DNA of 64,000 bases from Chrysomallon squamiferum (GCA_012295275.1 CM022679.1:24299002-24363001); one strand, 5' to 3'. Counted from the first letter of the stretch, positions 36,220 to 49,800 are shown. Notes: generated from the sequence alone by a model not told the origin. Translations and numbers: made by a program.

Positions 36220-37490
36220 CCTGGTAGTTTATAAATATATTTTAATTAACTTGACGAGATTGTTAAAAATATATAAAACATTTTTTCTGGTTTGATGTTT
36301 TAATTTGACTAATAGTTACATCATACAGCTGTGATTGTTAATCTTTTATCTTTTAATTTTTTATTTTTTTTTATCTTCTTGTTTTTAGCATCCCTTTTTA
36401 AATAATTTTTAAGGTTGGATGTCTTAAGTTCCATTTTATACTATAAAACAAACTATGATTCTTACGTTTCTGTAAATATATTTGTGTTTTCAACTGTTAA
36501 ATTGATACACATTTTGTAAATAAAAATAAAACATTTATAAAAGTATTCTTACAAAGAGTGAATTTTCAAATGACACTTCAAACGCTCAGGAGTGAAAAAC
36601 ACTTTTATGAAAATAAAATGAATTTTTTTTTTTTTTACCTGTATCCCACTCCCATGTAAACAATTGAATTATTAGGTAAAAATATTTCTGAACAAAATGA
36701 TTATTAGCAGTAAGACCCAAGATATTTTTCAGACATATATAATGCAAGAAAAATATAATAATAATTTTCCACAAATTTCATATTTCAAAGGTTTTTCACA
36801 AATGAACTTTTGTATGTCATTTTAGAAATCCAACTTGAAGAAAATAAAATGAATGAACAAATAAATATTTATTGTCATCCCACTATAACAAACAATTGGT
36901 TATTAATCTTTGTCAAATATATGCTGAAAATAATAATTAAAATAACAATGATAATAATAAATATATATATATAAAACTATATGAGATTGTAACCCTGATG
37001 ACTATATTTCTAATTATTTATCTATTTGTCTTTTGTCTTTTATATTAAGTAGCTAAAACTATATTGTCATTGTAACTGTTATTCCTTTAATAAACATATC
37101 AAATGATTGCGTTGAGTCTTTCTCTCCTATTGCAAAACCAGCTAGTAATCAGTTCACCACACAATACATAGAGGAATGTCTCTAAGTTGTGCTTTATTTT
37201 AGAACAGTCAAGCTTCATTTTTAATAAATAAATAAATAAACATCAGATCAACTCGGCAAGTTATGTACATACATACAGACGTTTGTTTCTGTTTATCTGC
37301 GTCTTTCTGCTTTATATTTAACCTTCCATCCATCGATCTTTCAGTCAATTCAACAGTCAATCCTATGTAGGTAGGTATGTAGCCAGACAGACAGGGAAAT
37401 AGATAGGCATGCAGATCCGTCGATAGATATATATCAATAGTTAGAAAGATAGATAAATGACAAAAAAAGGTAAGTAGGTAAAGGATGTAC
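36220..37490. repeat. Tail segment of unit B, duplicated after copy C
   Basis: Recurs at about 59,520-60,960, including TTAACTTGACGAGATTG, GATTGCGTTGAGTCTTTCTC and AGACAGGGAAATAGATAGGC. The second copy has an extra block of about 215 bp (60,390-60,605) before GATTGCGTTGAG. No coding signal. Confidence 0.85.
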
Positions 37491-38164
37491 AAAGATCCAT
37501 CGATCTTTTTTCAGTTGTAGTATGGAGTAAAATAGTTTTATCTGTTACCTTTTGTCACGTTTCTAGCAGTAAACATTAACTTGTTTGTTTTCTGTAATTA
37601 TATTTGCATATTTTACTCCTATAAACAACACATGTATTGTCGTCTTAACACAAATGAAAAACATCGTCTTTATTTATTAAATTAATAACTTTACACAAGT
37701 GCGTGAAGGGTGGCAAGCTACCTAGATGGTTAGGGTAAACTGGTACTTGCATTGTGTTTATAGCGTAATTTTGCTGTAAGAAGTCTGTATTCACTGCAGA
37801 TTTGACTCTCTAGCTAGTTTTTAGACTTGTAGTTATGGAAATAAATATAGTAATATATTTGATCTTTCTGAATTAGAAATTGTTACGACAGATCTAAATT
37901 AGTAGATGACTCGATACTTTTTTCTCTTATCTGCCCCCTTCCCAATAAAATGTTCACGGACAGGCTTATAATGTATACTCCCCTCTATCCTAAGATCCTT
38001 TTCCATCACCTTTCAAGACAAAATAAACTGAAATATAACAACAAAAATGATACAGCAATGACAACATAGTCATCATCATAATCAATATATATATATATAT
38101 AACCAAATGACTTTGTTAATAATGAATAAACTGACAATATATTATTCTTAAAACAAACGTTAGA

Positions 38165-38235
38165 GAAGAGTGCAGTTCAGTGGTTAGAGTTGTGACCTGA
38201 GAAATGAAACGTAGCAGGATCAGTTCTTTCTTTTT
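38165..38235 (+). mobile_element. Possible tRNA-derived SINE head
   Basis: GCAGTTCAGTGGTTAGAGTT looks like a tRNA A-box region and GGATCAGTTC a worn B box about 40 bp on. Such heads are typical of invertebrate SINEs. No 3' tail was identified. Confidence 0.35.
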
Positions 38236-39198
38236 GACAATTTCCCATCCCACGCAGTGTTCCACGACAAATTTGTACAAAACATATTATTAGACTTATT
38301 TCCGTAATTATTATTATTATTATTATTATTATTATTTTTTTTTGTCAATCTGAAATTTGTAACTGGAATAGTTTAGTTAAAATGAATGCCTAAAATATCA
38401 ATAAATAACATATTACATTCTAGCAATATTTATTAAATAGCTGTTATATATATATTCACTTATTCGTTATTTTATATAATTCCCTTTCATTCTGTTTGTG
38501 TTGAAGATTTTATTTTTAAAAATCCACTTATTTATTATAAATGAATAAATTACTCATTTAATTCTTCACGTTTTATTATATCCTTATCATTAGTCACTTT
38601 ATCATGGTTATTTATTTATTATGACAGCCCTTCACGACCAGGACATTCTTTGAGTTCCCCATCATAAACTGATGGGTGGAAGACTCTTAGAATTTTATAA
38701 GGTTTTAAATGGAAAATGTCAAACAAGCTTCAATTTTATCTTGGGGTGGTGGTGATATGATTCGAAGTTGAATCTAATAAATGGAGCATTAAACTAACCT
38801 TTATTTTTAACAGATAATAAATCATTTTTAACAGTAAAAAACAAATATGGAACATAATAAATGAATTAATCGTAATATTCATCGTTCGAATAACACTTAC
38901 GCCATGAATTCAATACCGTTCACCATTTATAGAATTGCTAACAGTGTTTGCCTTAAAACTGACATTATTGTGAAAATCTAAATTTAAGAAAAGCTACGGT
39001 CCTTGACAATTTAAAATACCAAAAACTATTCTATTTCTCATGTATAAACTGTTGATAACAGACTGAAGCAACAACAACCGTTGAAACTTATACAAACTCG
39101 ATAATTTTATTTGGATTTCATTGTGAGCGCACTCGTGTTCAGTCTTTATTTTCATACAGTTGTTATATATTTTAATATGGTATTGTATTTAAAACCAA

Positions 39199-39217
39199 CA
39201 ACAACAGCAGCAGCAGC

Positions 39218-39255
<38 letters not shown>

Positions 39256-39256
39256 A
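39199..39256. repeat. CAA/CAG trinucleotide microsatellite
   Basis: Runs of CAA with a few CAG units. The threonine run in one frame is a repeat artefact. Confidence 0.9.
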
Positions 39257-39479
39257 ACTGAATACAACCGCCGTTATATATTTCGGACTCTGCGAAAATT
39301 ATAAAAATGGCTCAAATATGAATAGGAATTAAAATCGAATTCGTACCATATTTATACTTACGATTAAAAACATAGAACAATACGTGGAGTAATAAAAATT
39401 AGAATGTTTATATATTCCTAATAATGATTTTTAAAGCAAAATTGTGAATATAATTATGTGGATTTATTAGCGACCGCAA

Positions 39480-39519
<40 letters not shown>

Positions 39520-39748
39520 TGTTATTTATTATTATAGGACATTAAAATAGAATAGTAATTGTAAGTATTAAGAATTTATACTTTGAAGATAAGTTCAAAT
39601 TTCGCGACCATTAAGCTACAGTTCGAAACACATTATTTATTTGATACAATAGAATGGGAGGGGGAAGAGAAAAGTATTGGAAAGTAGTCCTTTAAACTTA
39701 CGTTTCCTATATTCAGTAACATATAAATAGTCTTTTAGAACCCAGGGG

Positions 39749-39780
<32 letters not shown>

Positions 39781-40375
39781 GTAGAAAAAGAAGAATAAAT
39801 TACAAACGACAATATTATTATTTCCTTTATTACAAATATTGTCAAATTTATAGATAGTTTTCAGTATTTTTTGCGTGTGTGTGTGTTCTTTTTCCTTGCT
39901 GCAGTACATTTCTTTAAAAGCTATAATTATCCCTTTAAAAACACTTCATTAAAATCTTCTTTACTTAATTACTACAATCATACTGTAAGTCGGTCAAATA
40001 ATCTATGTCATTATTTTTATTCTTCAAGACAATTTGGGCATTTTCCTACAAAACACTGGCAATCAGACACAAGCAGCTTCCTTTTAATTATGAAGAATTA
40101 TAAAAAAAAATGAAATAAGAAAAAAAAAAAAAAAAAAAGTCAAAGCTTAGAATAATTAAAAACAACACGTAAATAATATTTATTTATTTATTTATTTATT
40201 TATTTATTATCATGATTACTACTTTTACTGTTATTGTCGTTATTACTTGTATTATTATCATTATTATTATTATTTCTTAAATAGAAGTACTGAATAATAT
40301 TCAGTATATTTTACCGCCTTCACAAACCACCTTCTGTATACAATTTTAATGTAATGAAACATAAAAAAGCTATTT

Positions 40376-40377
<2 letters not shown>

Positions 40378-40444
<67 letters not shown>
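40378..40444. repeat. AT dinucleotide microsatellite
   Basis: About 67 bp of pure AT just left of the GC-richer island. Confidence 0.95.
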
Positions 40445-40446
<2 letters not shown>

Positions 40447-40564
40447 CATTCAAAATATATCCTAAAAGTATGGCGGATAATGTCGTTTGAAGTTAAAGAC
40501 ATTTATGTATTTCTTTAGATTTCCTTTATATAAATATCCTTTTTATCATTTTATTATTTCCTTT

Positions 40565-41090
40565 TTATCATTCTTCAACCCAGTCGGTTCCGTCGCTGGC
40601 GAGTAAACATGAAATCCTTCAGGAAGCGACATGTCCACGTTTAGCCTCGAGGTCAGTGGCCTCGCCAAGAACGTCAGCTGTTTTCATTTGTTCTATATTC
40701 CACATCCATCCGTAGGAATCGAAGATAATTACTTCAGCAGTTCTTCACTCAGTCCAGGAGAGAGGCCTGGGCAGGTAAGTCAGTCCGCTTCCTTCTTCTG
40801 GTGCGCATTCTGTCTTCCCTCGCTGACGAATCCATGCGATGGCCTTTAGAAGGGCAGTCTGCCTTGAAGTCTCGAAGCCCACCTTCCCAGTTCGACCGGG
40901 GCCTCAAGAGAAAACCAAATTCGGGATCCTCGCGCAGAGGAAACAGAGGTAAGTCAAGCGCCTCGGTGGGGAAAGCTAATACCAAGTTCCATTTGCTTTC
41001 ACTGAAGATCCAAATGTGTGGCCTTCAGCAGGTCCCCGTGCCCTCTGTCTGCCTGAAACCCACATTTCGGTGCTTCCAAGACAAGAACCT
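40565..41090. other. Isolated GC- and CpG-richer island of unknown identity
   Basis: About 525 bp with many CpGs (for example GTTCGACCGGGGCC and CCTCGCGCAGAGG) in an otherwise very AT-rich region. On the plus strand there are two strong donor-like sites, CAG|GTAAGT at 40,774 and AGAG|GTAAGT at 40,949, and open frames on both strands. It could be an exon pair of an unrecognised gene, a CpG-island promoter or an inserted foreign fragment. No domain recognised. Confidence 0.4.
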
Positions 41091-41995
41091 AACAACAACA
41101 ACAACAACAACAACAATAATAATAATGAAATTACTTAGTCTGTGACAATGACAGTAAGAATGAATAAGATATTATTCTAATCCAATTTACACGGTAGTTA
41201 CTCTATTCTAACGAAGCTGAAAATAGTTTTAATGTTTTTATAAACTAACCTCAAGCAGAATTTTCAATCTTGTATTATGTAATAAAGATATTTATATGCT
41301 GACAAGAGAGATGCTATATCAGTTCCAGCTTTTGCCAGGTCTGACGATCGGAGAACATTCGACACCAAACGGTTTGTTGACTCTACAGGAGATTCACCAG
41401 ATTTGAAAAACTGATGAAGTATATATGTTTCTTTTTTGATAAATCTGATGACTGCATGTCTACCACACGCATCATATATTGTATTCAGCTTAGTTTTCAC
41501 TGTAGTTTGGGCTTGATTAGTTTGTAACAGCATTTGTGTAATTAAAACTGTATGCTGTTATTGAGAAGTATAATATTCTTGAATTCATATGTCTAAAAGC
41601 GAATCTATAATCTGGAAAGTCATCTTTAGCCCAAGGTATTATCTGGGCAGGAGGTTTGTGTTTGACTTTTACTCCCATGAATGTTGACCACGTCTAAATC
41701 TCACATGTGTCAAACTGTCTAATTACAGTGCATATAATACTTAATTTGTTATTTTGTTATTTAAAGTTAATATATTTATATATGATTTTATATTATTGTA
41801 GCCCATCTTGAAAACTGTTTTCTCGTCTACGTTGCATTAATTATATTATTACAAGATAACAGTTTTCACCTCAGATTTCTTTCATTTATTGCCTGTTTTC
41901 TCAATAACTGTCGATGTAAATACTCTACTAAATACTTTCATTTAATTTTCTGTCATAACACCTTGCCTTGCCTTTTAAAGTTATTATATATTTTT

Positions 41996-42090
41996 TATTT
42001 CCGCAAAGAAATATATTTTGTTTCAGCTGTTTTAATTGGATAAATATTCTCAGGTTAGTCCAATCGGAATTAATTTCTTTACGTTGTTAG
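41996..42090 (+). promoter_or_regulatory. Promoter-like block of IAP copy C
   Basis: TTTCCGCAAAGAAATATATT, then GTTTCAGCTGTTTTAATTGGAT and GTCCAATCGGAATTAATTTC. It is the clearest of the three copies, but lies 4.7 kb before the inferred first ATG of copy C because an unrelated insertion-rich block sits between. Confidence 0.42.
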
Positions 42091-44242
42091 TTAGAAAAAG
42101 ATGGTGGCAAGCTAGCAAACGTTTCCAGCGAACTTTTAGAACCGTTACGTCAAAGAGTTATCGGTTGGTTAATGGAACATGTTGTCGTTAGCAATAACTG
42201 TATGATCAAGTATTTGCTATTGTTTTTCCTTTTCACGTCCAACATATACCAACATTTAATACCAACAATTAATGTCTGTCCTCCAGTTGTGTTCTTAAAT
42301 ATCATTAGCAATTTGTAATAAAAGTAAATAAATCCAGTTCTGTAATTAAAAACAAGTAAAAAAAAAACAATAATAATAATAAAAAATAAATAAATCATAG
42401 GAGAAAAAGGAGCCATTCTGTAATAAAATTTGATTTCCATTAAGTGATATGTAGTCATATATTAAGGTTTGCAACAGACATGATATTTGATATACTGGAG
42501 TGGAGTTGAGATCATCTGATGAACTTGGTTTCCATGGATCTGATTACTGATGTAACACAACAAAGTAAAGGTCTCTGAAACAGAAACCCCTCAAAATTTT
42601 GCACCCAATAATTTAGAATTTATGTCATGTCACCCAACTGTAATCAGGTCCATCAATGAAGTTTCATTGTGTGAACCAAACAGAACAAGTCAGGTAACTC
42701 CTACCCCAGTATATCAGAATTGGTCTATTTGCACATGCATAATGCACACGTTAATATATTAATTCAGAATGATCAACTTTGATTACAAAATGTTAAGAAA
42801 ATAACAGAGAAATTTGTTTTAAAACCATTTATTTTGACATAATTTCACATGAACTTATGGTTTAAATAGTTGAAATAAAGAATTTATATTAACAAATGGA
42901 ATATAAATTTATTTCTGTAAAGTTATCAGTTAAAACTTTATATTTACATGGAAATATATGAGTAAAACAATTTCTGTCATGACAAACGGTTGGCTTGGGT
43001 TTTTTTCTTTCGTTTATTGTATGCAATAGGGTATAAAATAATTTTCAATATTATTATTATTATTATTAAGAAAGTTCCCTCTAAACTTTTGGTTAATCTG
43101 TCAGCTAATAAATTTATTTTTATTTTAAACAGTCCTTTGATAAATGTAAACACAGTAACACATGGGTATGAAAAAAAAAACATGTAGTTAAAGTATCTGC
43201 AAACTGAAAAACACCATACATCATCACAACAAACTTGCTTCTTCAAGCAGTTTACAATGTCCAAAATGTATTCCAGAAAACCCCAAGAAACAAACCATAA
43301 AGAACATAATCAAAATCCCACCTCAAAAAACCCTAAAAAAAACAGCAAATTAATAGAAATAAGAATTTAGTCAAAAACAAATGAGACTAAGAAACAAAAT
43401 AATAATTAATTTTAAAGAACTCAAATCAAATAAATAAATAAATAAATAAATAAACAAACCAAAATGACTCCTCATTTGAGGTTATTGTATTCAGAAAAAA
43501 CTTACCATTGGTGTAAATTTAAACAATTCCAAAATATATCTCATCATTTCTGGTCATTCTCATCCTAGCTTACTCAGTTTAACATGTAATGCAATGCTTT
43601 TTGAATAATTATGAAACAAAGTAGAGAATAATTTGGATACTTGTAACCTACTTACTAATGTTATTCAAAATACAAAATAATTAAAACCAATGTGGTTGTT
43701 TATTTATTGTCACTATTTCAGGTAGATCCTTCATCGAACTTAAAGAATTTCAGATAAAATACAAAGGTTCTGAACTCCTTTAGGAAATGGTTGCAACCTA
43801 TATTAATGATTTAGTAGACAAAAATGTATAAAATATAATGCAAGATGTATTCAAGAAACAAGAATCTTAATTTCATATTATTTGAAATACATCTAGTTAA
43901 AAACTTCCAGAAAAACAATGAATCTAATCAATGGGCACTTTAATACTTTTGTTAAATTGTAAAATGATGCCTTTGTTACTAATAATTAGCTAATTGCACA
44001 CACCTGTTTATTTCAACAAATTAAGTTTAGTTATCATGGCACTCAAGAGTTAAATAATGGGTTTTTTCATTTTCTACCTTGAGAGGCTCATAAAAAAAGA
44101 ACTTCAGATACATCAGTACAGACTATATGAGATAATACATTTAAATAATAATAATAATTACAGAAATGTAATGCATGTCTGCATGAAATTCCCTGCTGGA
44201 ATCTGATTCATGTGATAATAACTCTTACTTTTGCAACTAACT

Positions 44243-44760
44243 TTATCTCATCGTAAAAGAAACAATTTGTTTTCTGTTAAGATAATGCAGTATTTCTTTA
44301 ACAATTTCATGTCTGTATAAAAATAAGTTTGGATACATAGGAATACACTTATTAGTTAAAACAGGTTTTGCTACAGCAGAAATATACACTCTGCAGGTAC
44401 TGGTATCAGTTTGTGTGGGAAAACCTGGCATTTCAGAGTAATTAGCATAAGACTATGCATAGAGTGATATTTAATGGTTTTCCATAATACATCGTATGTT
44501 CCAACATTAAATACCTGAACATATGAAAAATTACTTCATTATTTTTTACTCCCAAATGAATCACAGTAGAACAGTACTTTATTAGGTATGATTATTAATA
44601 TTATTGTCCAGTGAGTGTTTCTTTCATTCAAAGGTACAACAACATATTTATAATCAAACCATCTTTTACTTTTACTTTCTGCAATGTGAAATGTCCATCT
44701 AGGTTGATCTGTGTCACCATTAACTAAAATCTTCTGACTGAACCAACCACAATCTACCAT
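44243..44760 (-). pseudogene. Broken Ulp1/C48-type cysteine protease, probably transposon-borne
   Basis: The minus-strand frame 44760-44539 has VVPLNERNTHWTIIL with the catalytic His, and VLFYCDSFG with the catalytic Asp. A second frame, 44431-44243, has PTQTDTSTCRVYI with the oxyanion-hole Gln and the nucleophile Cys (the usual following Gly is Arg). Stops and frame changes separate the two, so the gene is dead. An acidic frame with a stop upstream (about 45,240-45,120) may be its N-terminal part. Ulp1-like proteases are carried by several eukaryotic DNA-transposon groups; which one this is cannot be told from the fragment. Confidence 0.7.
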
Positions 44761-45277
44761 GTGAATATTCTGATTTTTTTCAGATGTTTTTGTAGAACAG
44801 GCATGAATACATTAATGTGGCTACTATTAAGGCAGTTATGTTGAAGAATGTTGTTTAAGAAATCTGCATTTACTGTTACACCAATTTCAGTGCTAATCAA
44901 TTTGTGTTCTGTTTGTTTCTTAATCAGTTTATTTTTACTAAAATGTAATGTCTCTAATGATACTTATTATATTTATAAATAATAACAATGATCTGCATGT
45001 TTATAAATCTGTTACATTTATGTCATTTACAGGTTTCATTTCACCTTTGTTTACTTCCATTTTTAATAAACTGTCACCATCACAAGAAACAAGAATCCAT
45101 TTTCTCTTCTTCACTTTTTCCCATAATGGGAAATTATTATCCTAATCATCAGAAGTATCATCCTGTGGTGTAGCTGTCTCATAAACATTGTCCTCAAAAA
45201 CTTGCTCCTCCTCACAAGTCTGATCTTCAGCTGACATATCAGTCTGAAATGTTTTGTTAATATCACAGCAAAGTACA

Positions 45278-46055
45278 TGAACACTGTTCTTACATAATTA
45301 AAAGTAAAAAAAAAAAAAAAATGTGGAACTTCCTGAAGTATATCATCCCATCCAAATGTCACACAATCCATTTGTGGATAAAGAATTTCAACAAATGACT
45401 GACATTTTCTACTTTTCATACACTGCAAAAATAAAGTGAAGAAATATCTGAATTGCAACAACGTATTATAATATTATGAAAAAAACCTATAGAAACGATA
45501 CCCGAGAAGCAAAGGTGAAAATTAAGAATGTGCCTATGATCTGCTCATGAAAAAGGTAACAAATGGTAAAAATAATAGTTTATTCTAAAGTGGCAGTTCT
45601 GATATATCAATTAGTGAGAACATATACACAGCAATAAAGTTTATTAGAATTACTGATACATATAAGAACATAAACAGAAAGAACATTACCTACACAAAAT
45701 AATGCATCAAAAATTTTCAAGACTCTATGTCACAGCATAAAAAGAAGTTCAGTACTGCTAATGAGAACTTACAGGAACACCCATAGTGAAAACACTGTTC
45801 CTCTTAAACCGAGTTTCGTGACACAAAATGTCTATGCATCTCCTAACAATACTAGGTACTAATATGGTTCACACCACATATACAGATTTATGTCACAGCA
45901 TTTAGTTCTGTCTGTAAAAGGAAGACCAATGACGACTTACAGAAACACCACTGCTGCTCTTAAACCGAATTTTGTGACAGATGTCTATGCAGTTCCTAAC
46001 AGTACATGTTAATATGGTTTACACCACATATAGAGATTTATGTTACAGCATTTAG
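45278..46055. repeat. Left arm of a 0.77-kb inverted repeat
   Basis: Its reverse complement lies at 53,722-54,483 at high identity, for example around GAAGAAATATCTGAATTGCA and CGTATTATAATATTATGAAA. It contains two to three copies of a unit of about 165 bp with GTCACAGCATTTAGTTCTGT. Confidence 0.88.
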
Positions 46056-46200
46056 TTCTGTCTGTAAAAAGAAGGTCAATATTGCCAATGACGACTTACA
46101 GGTATACACTGTGGAAAACACCACAATGCCCTTAAACCTCGTTTCTTGATGCACATGTCCGTGCATTTTCTAAATGTCCTCTTATTATGGAACAGACGAT
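45725..46200. repeat. Tandem unit of about 165 bp, about three copies
   Basis: GTCACAGCATTTAGTTCTGTC recurs at about 45,893 and 46,053, each time followed by ACTTACAG and a TTAAAC.GA.TTT block. Relatives lie at 30,150-30,340 and, inverted, at 53,730-54,070. Confidence 0.75.
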
Positions 46201-46799
46201 ATACAGTTATTTAGGTATATTCTATCATTGTTGGTCAGAACTGAAGTGGTTTATACAGTCTATTTATAGAAGCATCCCTAATAGTAATAGTTAAGACCTT
46301 TGTTGTTAAATATATTTTCATAGCCAGACATACGGTTATGATACACTGTTTGAAATAGGATTAACTTTAAATTTACGTGAATGGCTTTGATTGTTGAAAT
46401 GATTCTTAGTCAAGTTATTGTTAACACTAACAGACTTCTGGTTCCATCTCCTTTTAACAACCAGTGTTGAAAAGTAACGACTGGAATCTGAAAATAAGAC
46501 AAATTTGCTCATTAACAAAAGTGGTGATTGAGAATATAGTACACAGATAGTATAAATTTGATTTTCTTCAAACGCGGCGGGGCGGCGGCAGGTGAAATGA
46601 TAATGATGCATAACAAACACCATATTTCGAAAATAAATTTTAATTTTGCTACAGTTTTCAAAAACGTATGCTTTTTTTTATAATAAAGGTGAGTATGTTT
46701 CATACATTAGAAATTGAAACTGCTAACTATTTGAAACATCATTCCGCACCTCAAATACGTCATAGTTTTAATGAGCAAAGTTGAAAGTCGACTTACAAG

Positions 46800-46875
46800 A
46801 TGGAAAGCAAAGAAACGGGACTCATGTCTGAATATCAAAATCCCATTAGGATTCCACAAGATCAAGTAAAAACAG
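46800..46875 (+). CDS. IAP C first exon, remnant of the BIR1 N-terminus
   Basis: ATG, then EYQNPIRIPQDQVKTG, matching FQQYPILYPEDEERTG of copy A. A donor ACAG|GTAATT has arisen exactly where copy A reads on into BIR1, giving phase 1, which fits every module exon. Confidence 0.55.
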
Positions 46876-49800
46876 GTAATTATTCGTCAATTAACTGATA
46901 AAGACATAAATCGAAACAAATAACCATGGTGATAATATTAAATATTTAACCAGCAATCAATACCAAGGTGAAGGTCATACATTTTTAGAGATCCAAAGTT
47001 GCCAGAAAGTATTCTGTCCATACTGAAGTATTCATAACTTAATATCACTAGATGTACAGTACAAATATTTAAAATCTCATACATAAATAAACTGTTTTAA
47101 ATATCAAAAACTTAAAATCATCAGTGTAATTCATTTTGGGGAAATGTTGTTATGATTATCAATGTGACTGTCATTGTGTCAGCAAAGTTTTGTGACGACA
47201 TGACCAGCCAGGAATATTTCTTTACATTTAATCAGTAACAGCATAGCCATTCTAACACTTCAAGTTTTTAAATGCTATTTTTTGTTTTAAATCAGTATTC
47301 TGGGACTATAAAATGACTGAGAAATAGAGGATTTTGACTTCTTTACATTTGAATGTTCAAATGTCATTATTACTAACATATTGGAGCTCAGCTGGATTTT
47401 CAGTTCTATATACTGAGGTTGTCATGAAATGAAAGTCTGAATTATTTAGGTTTCAATTTTATTTCAAGTCTGATTTTCACTTCTTTTTTTTTTTTCTTTT
47501 TTTTTATTAAATCTCCTACCTTTATTCTGCACACTAATCATGGATTCACCTGATGTATTCTAACAATTGGAATTTTCATTCACAACTTACCACAACTGAC
47601 TTACAAAGAAACATTGAATTTATTTAGAAGCAAAAGATAAATGAGTTGACAAGAATGTTTTGTTTACCGTAACTCATATTGTGTTTATGTCCGTGTTTTA
47701 CTATTCTAGTGCAAACTACATTTTTTCATAATCGTCAGTAATTGCTCATATATTTTTACAGCAATCTCAGATGAAGGTGTGGAACAACCCATTCAGTCAT
47801 CTAAGTTGGTCATACAGAAAGAAGGGGAGAACTTCACTGTGCAAGTAGGTCAAATGACCGAGGTATATTTATTAGTTTGGACTTTTTTACTGTTGGTGTT
47901 CTGATAATTTGAATAAAATGGTAACTAACTTATTAAAATCAAATTCCACACAACAGAAAGGATAAAATCAAATTTTATTACCCTGAGCTCAACTCTGAGC
48001 AGAGTTACCCTGAGCAGATTTATGTATAAAGTAGTGTTATATAATTTATTGTTTGTTTATTCCATTTTCCATTTGTCAGTAATCAAACAATGAATATTCA
48101 ATATGTATTTAATGAATAGAAACAAAAAAACACAAAAATCTGAATAATGAGGTATTATTATTATTATTATTATTTTTATTATTCTTGTTTTTTCAGAAGC
48201 CTACAGTATCTGAAGGTATGAATGTTTATTAATTGGTTTTCATTCACTTCTAAGATCCAAAGTTGCCAGACTGTATTCTGTCCATACTGAAGTGTTAATA
48301 GCACTAGATGTACAGTAGAAATATTTAAAATGACATACATCAATAAACTGTATTAACTCACTACAATTTAAAATCAGTATAATTTATTTTGGGAAATGTC
48401 ATTATCAAGAAAAGTTAGTGATAAAAAACTGTTTGCCTGGTTTCTTAAAGAAATTATCTTGGATTACAATGTCTTTAATTCCACACAGACTTATTAACAT
48501 TTTGTTAAGACAGTCACAGTTCAACAGATAGCTTGCAAAGCCTGTATTGTCATTATCATCACTGACATCTTTTGTCATTATGGGACATTTATACTTCATT
48601 TACAAAGACATGAACCATCATTTCTGTTCAAAATGGAACATGGTTTTCCATACTGAAGCTGTAAACAACATTTTAAATGTTTTGTTACAGGACCTCAAAT
48701 GAAAGAACTACAGGAGACAAAGGCAGAACTACAGGAGACAAAGGAAGAACTACAGGAGACAAAGGAAGAACTTCAGGAGACAAAGGTAGAACTACAGGAG
48801 ACAAAGGTAGAACTACAGGAGAGAAAGAAAGAACTACAGGAGAGAAAGGAAGAACTACAGGAGACAAAGGAAGAACTACAGGAGAGAAAGAAAGTACTAC
48901 AGGAGACAAAGAAAGAACTACAGGAGACAAAGGAAGAACTATCCAAGTTTACTCAATACTGTAAAGATCCGGAAAAAGAAAATATGAAGACTGAGAAACA
49001 AGAACTGAGAAAGAGTAAAGGTTTGAAATAGTTAATGATTTGATTATTAGTTATGACAGAAACAAATGATTTTATTTAATTTTGGAATTTTCATTAAAAA
49101 AAATTTATCATGCAAAGAAAAGAGTGAGTCACAAAGAATGTCTAAATTATATTTTTACTGAATTATACTGAAGGCAATTTTAACTCAAAAGAACATTATT
49201 ATTTTTGTATTAACAAAATTTTTGAAAATGGACTGCATTTATTGGTAAATATTAAAATTACTTGTTTTAATATTGAGAAGATAGAATAGTAAGTATTTTT
49301 TAAGAAGAATCATACCTATCATATTATCTGAATAAAAGTAGCAGATACAAGGTTATGTTACACTATTTCAAATAGGAATAACTTTAAACTTACGTGAACA
49401 GCTTTGATTATTTTTATCTGGATTCTCCTTGTTAAGCGTTCTGCTGCTGTCTCCTTTTAACAACCAGTCTTGAAAAGGAACAACAGGAATCTGAAAATAA
49501 GACAAATTTGCTCATTATCAAAGAAGTAAATATATCTTATACAGGGGATTTAAAAAAAATTAGAAATGGTGATATTTCAGAATAGAATAAACAGATTTTA
49601 TAAATTTGATTTTCCTGAAATGCAGCTACTGAGCTAGCGAACAATGTCCTATGCATGAATGATATAAAATAAACACCACATTTCTAAAATAAATTGCATC
49701 ATATATCTGAAATTTTATTTTTACTATAGATCAGAAACAAATATGCTTTATTTCATAATAAAAGTGAGTGTGTTTTTTATCGTAGAAGTTTAAAGTATTA

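Larger units (their letters stand above)
37491..40560. other. Unduplicated AT-rich spacer
   Basis: No exon seen. It holds a possible SINE head (38,165), an ATT run (38,309-38,335), a CAA/CAG run (39,199-39,256), a CA run (39,481-39,517), a poly(A) tract (39,748-39,777), an ATTT run (40,181-40,208) and a long AT run (40,378-40,444). Confidence 0.6.
42130..46330. other. Insertion-rich block between the copy C promoter and copy C coding region
   Basis: It has no counterpart in copies A and B except its right end (about 46,066-46,640, which resembles 30,121-30,500). It contains the Ulp1-like relic and one arm of a long inverted repeat. The remaining 42,130-44,240 is AT-rich with no recognisable exon. 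Confidence 0.55.

Noticed and set aside
38631-38790. Stretch with higher complexity (CTTCACGACCAGGACATTC and neighbours)
   Set aside because: May be a worn SINE body or other repeat; no open frame of use and no second copy in the window to confirm it.
39111-39332. Poly-threonine frame
   Set aside because: CAA/ACA microsatellite artefact.
48677-48964. Alternative frames TTGDKGR (plus) and SPVVLPL (minus) across the 21-bp array
   Set aside because: A 21-bp unit keeps every frame open. Only the ELQETKE frame fits the phase-1 splice sites and the coil family.
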